From positions 1 through 40,710 of the forward strand of contig JAKAYK010000002.1 of NCBI GenBank assembly GCA_021826765.1: DNA of 40,710 bases. The letters run 5' to 3'. The notes beneath the pieces are model-generated. The model did no database searches and was not told where the DNA came from. It worked only from the letters and a program-made list of their open reading frames with translations. Positions 9,176 through 18,943 of the stretch are shown here, piece after piece. Numbering within the stretch: the first letter of the stretch is position 1; each line of letters opens with the position of its first letter. Source of the DNA: Thermoplasmata archaeon (lineage in GTDB: Archaea > Thermoplasmatota > Thermoplasmata > Thermoplasmatales > Thermoplasmataceae). Position numbers and translations under genes: made by a program.

Positions 9176-10988
9176 ATTGCTGAAACCGTTGGAAAATATT
9201 TTTCCATCATCAAGATCCAACGACAGAAGAAAAGCAGTCATTGTGTTCACATTATCTGCCATATTCATTATTTTCTATCTGGGGCTAGAACTTGAGGCCT
9301 TAATTCTTGCTATATTAACAGTACTGGCCATAATTTATTTTCGTTCAAGATCCAGCGCGCTGAATATAGAAAAGGAAGAAAATAATTCAACACATTTCTA
9401 TAAGATCAGCTCTGATTTCTCATGGGAAGACAGCAAAGAGCAGGCTTGGAGAAATCTTACAAATTTAACATCTTTATGCAGTTATATTGGCGTAAACTTT
9501 ACAGTCGTATCATATCCGGATAACAGCAATTCATCCATGAGGCCAATTTCTGTTGCACATGCAGATTATCTGAATTTCATAGATTCAACCTTTCCGGAAC
9601 GGCACAGTTTCTCAAGTGTTATTAAATTGGAGAATGTAGACGAACTATCAATTGGCAGGATAAAGGAATCTGTTTCAAGAATTGGAATCAGTATGGAAGA
9701 AAGTAGCAAATTTATACTGACTTCTGCGGAATTTTTTTTCGGGGAAAAGGATCTGAAACTGGATGGAAAATATATCTCCGGAAAATTTCATTATTGTGTG
9801 CTTGCATTAAAAAACATTAAGGGTGGTAAATATTTCCAGTTATCAGACATTGTAAGAAGAATTAGGGGTGATGTCCTCTTTGTAAACGACTTCAGGATGA
9901 TGGACTCACAAAATAGCCTTGTAATAAGGAGGCAGATTTCTACCATATTGGCATCTTCAAAGATTAAAACTGAAAAAAAAATTGCATTAAAAAATTCATT
10001 CAAAGACAGGGAGGAATCTGCTATCATCCTTAAAAAAACAGATGAAAACGAAATAATTGACACATCTATGTTCCTCATCATAAAGGCAGATGCGCCTTAC
10101 GAACTAACAGATAAACTAATCCATGCAAAATCATTGACTGAACATTTCTCCCTTGAGACTCAGGTCGTAAATGATCGGAAAACTATAGAGAAATTGATTT
10201 CCATGAATTTTTCATCATTCCATTACCCAATGCTGTCAGGAAATATTGCTTCACTTATCTCCTTTCTTGGAACAAAAGTGAAGACTAATGGGATAATAAT
10301 TGGAAAAAATTCAATGACAGGAATGCCTGTTCATTTGGATATATTTTCAGGTGATTCATATAATTTGATCATTCTTGGAGAAACAGGTTCCGGGAAGACA
10401 TTCTTCTCAAGGCTTGTGCTCTGGCGCCTCCTCATTTCGGGAATGGTTGAAAAGATCATGATAATTGATCCTCAGGATGAGTTCTCATCCATTTCATTTG
10501 CAGACAGGATGGGGGCTGGAACGGAGTATTTTCCTGAGATAAAAATTTTGACAGGTTATGGAGACAATTATCTCAGACAAATGGAGGAATATATTACAGG
10601 AGACAGTTCAAAGAGGAAAATGATTCTGGTGGATGAAGCACATTTATTCATAAGAGACCAGGAGAGCAAAAATAAAATGTCTTATCTTTACAGGGTATCA
10701 AGGCATTATAACGCTTCAATAATGATCATAACACAGGACGTGGAGGATTTCAAACAGCCCCCTTTAAACAGCATCATCAACAATTCAGCATATGTTGGAA
10801 TTTTCAGGAATAAGATGTGGGATTCTCTTAAGGAATTTGGGATCTCACCTCAAAAACATGGTTACAGCAACTTTGAATCTCTTGGTGGTGGAAAAAGTTC
10901 AACAGAATCTGAAATGTTTCTTTACACAAATGGGAGAATGAAAAAAGTAAGCGTCCTTGCATCAGGGTGGGAATTATCGAATCTTTAG
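9165..10988 (+). CDS. VirB4/HerA-superfamily ATPase with N-terminal TM segments, CedB-like
   Basis: Walker A ILGETGSGKTFFSRL; Walker B RKMILVDEAHLF; VirB4-like VSRHYNASIMIITQDVEDF; hydrophobic N-terminal hairpin. TTG start overlapping the upstream gene by 11 nt. Confidence 0.7.
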   Translation: MSTELLKPLENIFPSSRSNDRRKAVIVFTLSAIFIIFYLGLELEALILAILTVLAIIYFRSRSSALNIEKEENNSTHFYKISSDFSWEDSKEQAWRNLTNLTSLCSYIGVNFTVVSYPDNSNSSMRPISVAHADYLNFIDSTFPERHSFSSVIKLENVDELSIGRIKESVSRIGISMEESSKFILTSAEFFFGEKDLKLDGKYISGKFHYCVLALKNIKGGKYFQLSDIVRRIRGDVLFVNDFRMMDSQNSLVIRRQISTILASSKIKTEKKIALKNSFKDREESAIILKKTDENEIIDTSMFLIIKADAPYELTDKLIHAKSLTEHFSLETQVVNDRKTIEKLISMNFSSFHYPMLSGNIASLISFLGTKVKTNGIIIGKNSMTGMPVHLDIFSGDSYNLIILGETGSGKTFFSRLVLWRLLISGMVEKIMIIDPQDEFSSISFADRMGAGTEYFPEIKILTGYGDNYLRQMEEYITGDSSKRKMILVDEAHLFIRDQESKNKMSYLYRVSRHYNASIMIITQDVEDFKQPPLNSIINNSAYVGIFRNKMWDSLKEFGISPQKHGYSNFESLGGGKSSTESEMFLYTNGRMKKVSVLASGWELSNL

Positions 10989-11036
10989 GGCAGCAACGTG
11001 TGATGAAAATTTACACTCTTTATTTTTGGTAAGATA

Positions 11037-11279
11037 TTATGGATTCTCCCACACATAAACATAAAAAATGCCGATGATTCCAAGCACAATCATGGGGACT
11101 ACAAACGAATATAGGCCTGGGTCCAACCATGTTCCATAAAGGATTGACCATGATACATAAAATAGAATCCCTATGAGAAGAAAAATGAAACTTACTGCAA
11201 GCAATGCATTGAGATACATTGATCTTCCCTTGAATGATCCTAGTTTTCTTTGTGAACTTTTATTTTCAAGTTGAGTCAT
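11037..11279 (-). CDS. Small two-TM membrane protein, unknown function
   Basis: 80 aa with two hydrophobic helices. Convergent with the ATPase gene. Confidence 0.55.
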   Translation of the reverse strand: MTQLENKSSQRKLGSFKGRSMYLNALLAVSFIFLLIGILFYVSWSILYGTWLDPGLYSFVVPMIVLGIIGIFYVYVWENP

Positions 11280-11586
11280 TACGGAAATGCATACAATTAA
11301 CTGATATAATTTTTTTTATATTGTTCAGAACATCTTCACTACATATTTTATCTATCAAGGACTTCTGGAAAATCACACACATCATGGGCCCACGTTATCA
11401 ATTCAACACAAATTACGCTCTAAGTCAAATCATACGGTTTCAATTTTCTTCCTTCCGAAATTCTATGGTGTTCCAAATTTGTCAGATCAGTGGTTAAGAG
11501 AAAATATCCTGCATACAGGCAATTTATCTAAAAAGTCAGAGTAACGTGCCCATAAGACTTATCAGGTTCAAGCACATAGGTTTTAC

Positions 11587-11949
11587 ATGGTGAGGATACA
11601 GTTTCTGGAGGATGAATTTGAGATTGATCTGGAAGGAATAGAGAAATTCGAGGCGGTGAAAAGGGAACTCCGGATACCATACTCATGCATAAGCAGGGTT
11701 GACGACACAGCGGGAGATGTTTATGGGGGATTAAGGCTCATGGGAACAAGACTCACACAAAACATGTACGATTTTGGAAGATTCACCACAAAGGAAGGGG
11801 AAGGATTCTTTGCTTTCAGGAAGAGGGAGAATGCATTTGCAATTCATCTCATCAACAATAAATACGGGATAATCATTATCGAAACTGAAAACAGGGAACA
11901 GGCAATAGAAGAATTGAGAGCAAAAATGGTGAAAGGATCAGGGGCCTGA
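11587..11949 (+). CDS. Conserved hypothetical protein, possibly PH-like
   Basis: 120 aa; beta-rich; FGRFTTKEGEGFFAFRKRENAFAIHLINNKYGIIIIETENREQAIEEL resembles bacterial PH-like proteins. Confidence 0.6.
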   Translation: MVRIQFLEDEFEIDLEGIEKFEAVKRELRIPYSCISRVDDTAGDVYGGLRLMGTRLTQNMYDFGRFTTKEGEGFFAFRKRENAFAIHLINNKYGIIIIETENREQAIEELRAKMVKGSGA

Positions 11950-12151
11950 AATCTCTTTTTTCTCAATATACAATCATCATGTTATTTTATAAGTCTAATA
12001 TATGAATAATGCGTTAAACTTATCCTCATTCTTAATTTATTAAATCATTTAAAGTTCTATTTTTAGAATATTTCCGCACAATGGTGAGCAAATTTTAGGG
12101 CATGTAATATATCATAATATTAATATCTAAAAAGATAATCACAAAGAAGAA

Positions 12152-13663
12152 ATGAGCATTATCCGGTTCAGTTTGATTTCTTTAAGAAGCTTTAAACAAA
12201 AAAACATTATCGCATTTATAATCGCATCATCAATTGTCCTTATGCTCAGCGGATTAGCTATTAATGCTTCTCAACCGGTTGTCTATGATCATTATGTTTA
12301 TATGAATTTAACCGCTTCACAGATAGGAAACACAAATAATTTCCTGGTAAAAGGGTTTATTCTTGATAAAAACCTTTTGCCAGAATCAAATTCATCATTT
12401 AATTTCGAAAAATCCCCTTCCCACATGTTTTTTGGCGGGAACAATTTCAGTGCTTGTCAGCAGTTTATACTTAATGATATTCAATCCCAGAATAGATTGA
12501 CAAATTCTGAAGGGCTTTTTTCATTGGAAATCAATGGCTCTGGAAACTATTCCAAATATTCGTGTTTTCAGCAAATAATGTCCTTTTTTCAGTACAATTT
12601 TGTCTTCAGCATAAGCAATCTATCCGGGTCGCAGCAAGACTCTATGATAGAATACCCGCCCGGTCAGCAATTGATACTTTTACCTTATTATAATTTGGGA
12701 AATTATGGAACTGCAGCTGTAGTCTTCATTCCCGGAAATAGCAGCAATACTTTCAACCTTAGCTATAAAACTTACTCTAATTTAACCACAAATACATCAG
12801 CAATTTTGAATCTTGGAAAATTTCATTACGGAATTCCACAAAGGGTAGGCGACTATAACCAGATTTTATCAATGAATGAAGCTTATTCAGTATCATTTTA
12901 TTTCAACAACAATCTTTATAATAGCCTTAATTTTGCTCCACCCACTTCCAGCTTCAGTTTTTCTTCACAATTAGGATTTACTGTTTATTTTTTTAGTGCA
13001 GTAAGTATTATCTTTATCACAACCACGATCGCAACAAACATATTTGACAGGCCAATGAATGAATTTTATCTTTCAATTCCTGAAAAAAGAAGAAATGTAA
13101 TCATAGGATCCGTTATTCTGGGCACCATCGCAACAATCATTTCAACAACAATCGCATTTTTACTTGGAGATATAATTAGTATTATCCTTTTTTCAGCACC
13201 ATTAAACTCATCATCTATCTTAAATTTGATGATATTTAACCTGTTCCTTTTTGCAATTATCTCTCCTATTTATTTCTTCTTCGGCACACACACCCGTTAT
13301 GGTTCAGGAATTAAGATTGGAATTTCATTGATGCTTGTCATTGGAGTCCCATTAATTTCCAATATAATCGAATCAGTATTTTCTATAAGCATTTTTGTAT
13401 CCGGTTTTGGAGGAAATCAAATTTCAATGTTATATCTTCCATACCTTCAAGAAATAAGGATATTCAATCTGTTGACCGGACTTATCCCATTCACAGCTCC
13501 AATGGATTTGTTCAACTACATGGTAAGGTCACCATTTTTAGGAATAGTAATGCTGAATCATCTGTCAATATTTTATCTGAGTCCATTGATCTTTTTCTCA
13601 CCATTGATCACATGGTTTGTCCCCCTTATCTATCTCAGTATAAGAAAATATGAGAGAGTTTAG
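12152..13663 (+). CDS. Polytopic membrane protein, ABC-2 permease-like
   Basis: N-terminal TM, large extracytoplasmic region, then about six C-terminal TM helices. No adjacent ATPase. Confidence 0.55.
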   Translation: MSIIRFSLISLRSFKQKNIIAFIIASSIVLMLSGLAINASQPVVYDHYVYMNLTASQIGNTNNFLVKGFILDKNLLPESNSSFNFEKSPSHMFFGGNNFSACQQFILNDIQSQNRLTNSEGLFSLEINGSGNYSKYSCFQQIMSFFQYNFVFSISNLSGSQQDSMIEYPPGQQLILLPYYNLGNYGTAAVVFIPGNSSNTFNLSYKTYSNLTTNTSAILNLGKFHYGIPQRVGDYNQILSMNEAYSVSFYFNNNLYNSLNFAPPTSSFSFSSQLGFTVYFFSAVSIIFITTTIATNIFDRPMNEFYLSIPEKRRNVIIGSVILGTIATIISTTIAFLLGDIISIILFSAPLNSSSILNLMIFNLFLFAIISPIYFFFGTHTRYGSGIKIGISLMLVIGVPLISNIIESVFSISIFVSGFGGNQISMLYLPYLQEIRIFNLLTGLIPFTAPMDLFNYMVRSPFLGIVMLNHLSIFYLSPLIFFSPLITWFVPLIYLSIRKYERV

Positions 13664-13803
13664 AAGTTTCTGTTCGTTATTATAAATGTGAAATAACACT
13701 AAAAATATTTTTCCGGCCTTTTTTAAAAAATTCTGCGATTTAGCATGTGGAATTTAAAAAACATTGATAAAATTTATTTTAAACGGTTTAATACCTCTTC
13801 ATT

Positions 13804-14166
13804 ATGAACGATTTAGCTGCTGAGTTTTTTAAGTGTACAGACAGGGAAAGAGCTATTTTCGAAGCAGGAATAAAATTAGGGTCAATATATCATCAGTATG
13901 TTGGAATGCCAATAAACAGCACAAACGTTGATTCAGCGGAAAAGGCCATTATGGAAGGTGTAAAAGTACAGCCATTCATATCCGGGGCATCTGTGAAAAT
14001 TAGGCGCGATTCTCTCAAGAGTGGTGAGGGAAATTATTCTTATCAGTCTCTTACAGGAGAAATGATGGATGTCGAAATCAGTGTGAAATATGGGGAGGAA
14101 ACCGTGACTGCCAGAATGTCCTATATTGAGAAATTGAATTATCCATTGATGTATCTGGAGGATTAA
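13804..14166 (+). CDS. mptD: Archaeal dihydroneopterin aldolase (MptD/DUF372 family)
   Basis: FECTDRERAIFEAGIKLGSIYHQYVGMPI-like N-terminus (here FFKCTDRERAIFEAGIKLGSIYHQYVGMPI). Confidence 0.75.
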   Translation: MNDLAAEFFKCTDRERAIFEAGIKLGSIYHQYVGMPINSTNVDSAEKAIMEGVKVQPFISGASVKIRRDSLKSGEGNYSYQSLTGEMMDVEISVKYGEETVTARMSYIEKLNYPLMYLED

Positions 14167-14167
14167 T

Positions 14168-14710
14168 ATGGCAGTAAAAATTGGAATCACGGGTCCAGTG
14201 GGATCAATCAAAGCTGAAGCGTTAGGAAAGATCATAGAAATGCTTAAAAATCAGGGAAAGGACATACAGGGTGTTCTTGTTTCTGAAATAATGGAACAGG
14301 GGAAGCTCAATGGCTATTCCATACTCGATATCTATACGAAGAGGAGAATTGTTTTCGCTGACACAGGAATTTCTTCAAGGGTTAAAATAGACAAGATAGG
14401 TGTTGACACAAGGCTGCTCGAAGAACTGCTCATACCAGCTATGCATAGGGCAATAGAAACGGCTGATGTAATAGTGATAGATGAAGTTGGAAAACTTGAA
14501 AATACGACTAAAAATATCCAGAAGACAATCAATGATGCACTGAACTCCACAAAGCCCATTCTGGTCACAATACACAAAAAGTCAAGAAATCCTGTTTTAC
14601 AGGAAATTAGGGCGCTGGAGGGTGTGAGAATATTTGACATCACACCAATCAACAGGAGTCTTCTCCCATACAGGGTAATGAAAGTTATAACTGGAGAGGA
14701 TGAACAATAG
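14168..14710 (+). CDS. THEP1-family nucleoside-triphosphatase with degraded Walker A
   Basis: Walker B-like VIVIDEVGKLE and THEP1-like C-terminus (VTIHKKSRNPVLQEIRALEGVRIFDITPINR). N-terminal GITGPVGSIKAEA replaces GxxGxGK[ST]. Confidence 0.7.
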   Translation: MAVKIGITGPVGSIKAEALGKIIEMLKNQGKDIQGVLVSEIMEQGKLNGYSILDIYTKRRIVFADTGISSRVKIDKIGVDTRLLEELLIPAMHRAIETADVIVIDEVGKLENTTKNIQKTINDALNSTKPILVTIHKKSRNPVLQEIRALEGVRIFDITPINRSLLPYRVMKVITGEDEQ

Positions 14711-15753
14711 AAGAGTATATTGAGGGAAGTGCAAGGATCAGGACAAGTTCAAAGCCACTGGAAAGGGGCCCCGGTAGATCAATGCCCGGATTCCTGAACA
14801 GCAACCAGAGACTTAACAGGGACATAACCATCAGTTTTCTCAATTCTTTTAAGCCTAATCTGTATCTTGACGGCTTTGCTGCTACAGGAATAAGGGCCAT
14901 AAGGGCAGAGAAGGAAGCTGCTGTCAAATCAGTGGCATGTGAAAGGAGCCTCAAGGCCTTTGACATACTGAAAGCGAATGCAGAATTAAACGATTTTAAG
15001 GGCGAATTGCACTGGAGCACCTTCGAATCCATTGTTTCGAAATATCATTTCGATTTCATTGATGTGGATCCATATGGAAACATAGTCCCCTTCACAGATA
15101 TTTCAATCAATCACGTGAAGAACAGAGGATACATCGGTTTCACTGCAACTGATCTTAGTGTTCTCACTGGTTCCCTCAGAGAAAATACAAGAAGAAGATA
15201 TGGGTCTGAAGTCCTGAACAGCAATCTCAGGCATGAAATGGGCATACGGAACCTGCTTGGATTTATTGCTAGAAGGGCAGTATCTCTCGAAACAGGTATG
15301 AATCCGGTAATATCTTTTTACCATGGCCATTTTTACAGGGTTATTGTACAGATTACAAAGAGTTCGGCTGAGGCTGACAGAACCGACAAATTTCTTGGAT
15401 ATGCTGATCCGGGCCTTATAGACCCTATTTATGGGAATCATTCATACGGGCCCCTGTGGATCGGCAAACTGGAATCTTTCTCCGGTGAGAAAATCATGAA
15501 TATTCCTGAGACCTGCAGTGAGGATTCCATTGAATTTTTGGGAAGACTTAAAAATGAGGATATCTCTCAGTTCTTCCTCGACCTCACTGACAGCTGTTCC
15601 AGAAGGAAAGCAAATCTGCCTGCCGTCGCCCATGTGCTTGAAAGCTGCAGTGAAATTGGGATAAGTGCAGCAAGAACACACTTCTCACCCACGGGCATTA
15701 AATGTGAAAACATGGAGCAACTTCGTTCCAGTATATTTCCAGAGAATTCATAA
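14707..15753 (+). CDS. trm1: tRNA (guanine26-N2)-dimethyltransferase Trm1; start codon uncertain (ORF track begins at internal ATG 14782)
   Basis: DGFAATGIRAIR, FDFIDVDPYGNIVPFTD, FTATDLSVLTGS. Trm1-like N-terminal EYIEGSARI is encoded upstream of ATG 14782 in the same frame. Confidence 0.85.
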   Translation: MEEYIEGSARIRTSSKPLERGPGRSMPGFLNSNQRLNRDITISFLNSFKPNLYLDGFAATGIRAIRAEKEAAVKSVACERSLKAFDILKANAELNDFKGELHWSTFESIVSKYHFDFIDVDPYGNIVPFTDISINHVKNRGYIGFTATDLSVLTGSLRENTRRRYGSEVLNSNLRHEMGIRNLLGFIARRAVSLETGMNPVISFYHGHFYRVIVQITKSSAEADRTDKFLGYADPGLIDPIYGNHSYGPLWIGKLESFSGEKIMNIPETCSEDSIEFLGRLKNEDISQFFLDLTDSCSRRKANLPAVAHVLESCSEIGISAARTHFSPTGIKCENMEQLRSSIFPENS

Positions 15754-15893
15754 TCAAATTATTTTCAATTTTGGTTTTCCTGAATTTTCAGCAATAAAAC
15801 TTAACGGCTATCAACAAAAAATAATCATAAATCATGTCATACAATATCACTGTACAGGGAATCTAAATATAATGGTATAGTAATATCAACAGA

Positions 15894-18476
15894 ATGAAGC
15901 AAAATATAAGGGCAAAATCTCTTGTAATATCAGTAGTTTTTATAGCGGTGCTCGTCACAATTACGTCAATGCCTATAGGGGGACTCCCTCCTCTCCAGAA
16001 TCTTCTCAATCCAAATTCGGGAGTCTGGGACCCGGTAGTTCCGAAGGGTTCCACTGGAGTACAGTATGAGAATATATCAGTGAACGGGACGGCTGGAGAA
16101 GTGGTGATCTATACACAACCCGACGGATTTATTGGAATCCAGTCAAACAACACTTTCCTTGTCTACTACATGCAGGGTTATCTGGAAGCACAGTACAGGC
16201 TGGAAGAGATGGATTTCATAAAAAGAACTGCCCTCGGGACTCTTTCACAGGTCATAGGCAGCACCACTCTTTCATCAGATATTTTTTACAGAACTATCCA
16301 GGACTGCCAGATCGCTAAACAGGAAGTGAACAATATGTCATCATCATCCTATGCCCACAGGGTGATCGAAAACTTCACAATGGGCATAAATGCTTATATT
16401 TCATCACTCACGCCACAGACTATGCCATTGCTGTTCAAGCTCCTGAATTATGCACCACACACATGGAATATTACCGATGTGATGGCAGTGCAGCAGTTCT
16501 TCCTCTGGCAGAACAGTGCAGGCGGCATGTCTCCGTTAAATTTCAACTATGCTCTTCAGAACATGCCTGAATCAGTCATAAAGGGCCTGTATCCTGCATA
16601 TCCTGCAGGTGTCCAGAGTCCAGTTGTTCCATATTGCGCCAATACGGCCATCTACAATGGCACCGGGGACATATCAAACCTCTCATTATACAGCCCTTCC
16701 TACAATTATACGGGAGCGGGGTTGAGTAAACTGAGCCCACAGGTTTCAGCGCAGAATCAGTTCCAGTCAGTCAATGCTATAGACAGTGCTGTTTTCCTGA
16801 AACTGTTTGGGATGAACTATTCTATGTCTATACAGTACGCTGCATTCAGGGATTTTGGAAGCAATAACTGGGCTGTCAATGGGGTGAAAACACACAATAC
16901 ATCCTCTCTTCTCGCAAATGATCCGCATCTGACCACGGAGGTCCCTTCCATCTGGCTTGGATTCCAGCTGGTATCACCGGGACAGAATGTGATTGGAGTT
17001 GTATTTCCGGGATTTCCCGGTGTTGTTCTGGGCCACAACCCGCATATTGCATGGGGTGCCACAAATGGCCAGGTTCAGCAGACATACTTCTATGCTGAAT
17101 CCATGAAGAACGGGTCCACCACCCAGTACATGAATAATGGTTCCTATTCCCGGTTTTCAATTATAAACGAAAGCATTCCTGTCAGTGGGCAGCAGAGCTA
17201 TCCACTGAAAGTCATGAAGGCAGTTAACGGTGTAATTCTCTACACAGGGTCAACCACAATTGCAATGGACTGGACAGGGTTGCAGCCGACCTATGAATTA
17301 GACTTCTTCCTTCACATTGATAAGGCTAACAGTGTTGAACAGTTCAGGCAGAATGCATCTACCCTTTTCAAGACAGCAATCCAGAACTGGGCTGTTGCCG
17401 ACTACCTTGGCAACATTGGAATATTTCCATTTGGGGATTATCCGATCATAGAAAAGGGAAATCCGAGAGGCATTCTCCCCGGAACGGGCCCATACAACTG
17501 GCAGGGGTTCATTCCTGCAAACAAGCTTCCATATCTATATGATCCTTCGAGAGGGTTTGTCTTCTCTGCAAACCAGATAACTGTCTCCTCAAATTTCAAG
17601 TATTACGTGGGATGGGATTATGAATCCGGTTACAGAGCGGATCAGATTCACTATCTGCTCAACACAACCCAGAGCCTGAATATGGCAAAGATGGAAAACA
17701 TTCAGTTGAATGTTCATGATTTTACTACGAATATTTTCCTCAAGCCATTGCTTGGAAATATATCGGGCTCCACTGCAGGTTCGTCTGTCATCTCCGCAAT
17801 GAGTTCATGGAATGGAAACTTCACAATCAATTCCACTGCTACAACAGTCTATCACTACTGGCTTATCAATTTCATCAACGACACGTTCCTTCCTTATATG
17901 AAGAAATATAACATAACAACTTCAGACGGGTTGTACAACAACACATTCTTCCTTGGGCCTGCGGATTACTACCATGGGCCCCTCATTGAAGATCTTGTGA
18001 ACTGGACATTGAATCCTGCAGGTTCTGCATGGTTCAACAACCCGTTTACCGGCAAGAACAGGACGGAGGCAATGGTGATGGATGAGGCAATGAACCAGAC
18101 AGTTGCATATCTCAACAAAACATATGGCTCTTATTCCAGTGCATGGGAATGGGGAAATATCCACAAGAGGGTTCTCACCAGCCTCTTTGGAGTACCTGCA
18201 ATGAATACCCAGCAGCTTGCTGCAGCAGGAGATGGCAACACCATAAATGCTGCATATGGCACCATATCTAACTTTGGGCCATCGTGGAGAATGGTTGTAA
18301 ACATGAGCCATCCTGTTACTGGAGTGGGAATATATCCTGGTGGCCTGTCTGAAAACCCACTGAGCCCATATTATTCCAACACTTTCGAGGACTGGAACAA
18401 CGGAATCTATTACACTCTGATACCGGCAACTGCACCATCTGAATTTTTCTATCTCTATGGAGGTGCATCCATATGA
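15894..18476 (+). CDS. Penicillin acylase (Ntn hydrolase) family protein, membrane-anchored or secreted
   Basis: N-terminal hydrophobic segment; linker/nucleophile motif FRDFGSNNWAVNG (Ser codon about 16860); LLANDPHLTTEVPSIWLGFQL; GHNPHIAWGATNG. Confidence 0.92.
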   Translation: MKQNIRAKSLVISVVFIAVLVTITSMPIGGLPPLQNLLNPNSGVWDPVVPKGSTGVQYENISVNGTAGEVVIYTQPDGFIGIQSNNTFLVYYMQGYLEAQYRLEEMDFIKRTALGTLSQVIGSTTLSSDIFYRTIQDCQIAKQEVNNMSSSSYAHRVIENFTMGINAYISSLTPQTMPLLFKLLNYAPHTWNITDVMAVQQFFLWQNSAGGMSPLNFNYALQNMPESVIKGLYPAYPAGVQSPVVPYCANTAIYNGTGDISNLSLYSPSYNYTGAGLSKLSPQVSAQNQFQSVNAIDSAVFLKLFGMNYSMSIQYAAFRDFGSNNWAVNGVKTHNTSSLLANDPHLTTEVPSIWLGFQLVSPGQNVIGVVFPGFPGVVLGHNPHIAWGATNGQVQQTYFYAESMKNGSTTQYMNNGSYSRFSIINESIPVSGQQSYPLKVMKAVNGVILYTGSTTIAMDWTGLQPTYELDFFLHIDKANSVEQFRQNASTLFKTAIQNWAVADYLGNIGIFPFGDYPIIEKGNPRGILPGTGPYNWQGFIPANKLPYLYDPSRGFVFSANQITVSSNFKYYVGWDYESGYRADQIHYLLNTTQSLNMAKMENIQLNVHDFTTNIFLKPLLGNISGSTAGSSVISAMSSWNGNFTINSTATTVYHYWLINFINDTFLPYMKKYNITTSDGLYNNTFFLGPADYYHGPLIEDLVNWTLNPAGSAWFNNPFTGKNRTEAMVMDEAMNQTVAYLNKTYGSYSSAWEWGNIHKRVLTSLFGVPAMNTQQLAAAGDGNTINAAYGTISNFGPSWRMVVNMSHPVTGVGIYPGGLSENPLSPYYSNTFEDWNNGIYYTLIPATAPSEFFYLYGGASI

Positions 18477-18868
18477 TGAAGTACGGATCATACTTTGCTA
18501 TGATACTTTCACTGGTGTCTGGTATCCTGATTTCCTTTACCGAATACTGGTACCTGATATTTGTCCCATTGTTCATCATATCGATGTTCTTTGCAAATAC
18601 AAAGAAATTCTCTCTCCTCCTGGGTGTTCTTGGAGCCTTTGGAATACTGCTGCAGATATTTGCATATAATGGAAATTACAGACTGAAGGAGGCTGCACTC
18701 ATAGGAAATATTGCAGGGATACCTGGCGGAGCAGTCATCTTCCTGGCATTCACTTTCTTGTTCGGCTTCCTGTTTGCTTTCCTTGGTGCACTTGCAGGCT
18801 ATTCAGTATCTCCTGCCATCCAGCCAATGATTGAAAAATCACAGCATAAACCGGTGGAAAAAGAATAA
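18473..18868 (+). CDS. Small polytopic membrane protein coupled to the penicillin acylase gene
   Basis: 131 aa with about four TM segments; ATGA overlap with the upstream stop. Confidence 0.75.
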   Translation: MMKYGSYFAMILSLVSGILISFTEYWYLIFVPLFIISMFFANTKKFSLLLGVLGAFGILLQIFAYNGNYRLKEAALIGNIAGIPGGAVIFLAFTFLFGFLFAFLGALAGYSVSPAIQPMIEKSQHKPVEKE

Positions 18869-18943
18869 GATCATACAGTTTTCAAAATTTATTTTTCATT
18901 TTTCTTCTCATATTCTTTATATTTATTTCTGCAATTTCCAGGT

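Noticed and set aside
11234-11497. 87-aa plus-strand ORF in the 11.3-kb intergenic region
   Set aside because: Phe/Ile-rich low-complexity translation of AT-rich DNA; overlaps the start of the 80-aa gene and lacks motifs.
12152-13663. ABC-2-like membrane protein as part of an antimicrobial export system
   Set aside because: No ATPase, precursor peptide or maturation gene is adjacent, so no system can be argued.
17922-18491. 189-aa minus-strand ORF opposite the penicillin acylase
   Set aside because: Cys/Arg/His-rich shadow translation with no domain; the plus strand is clearly coding.
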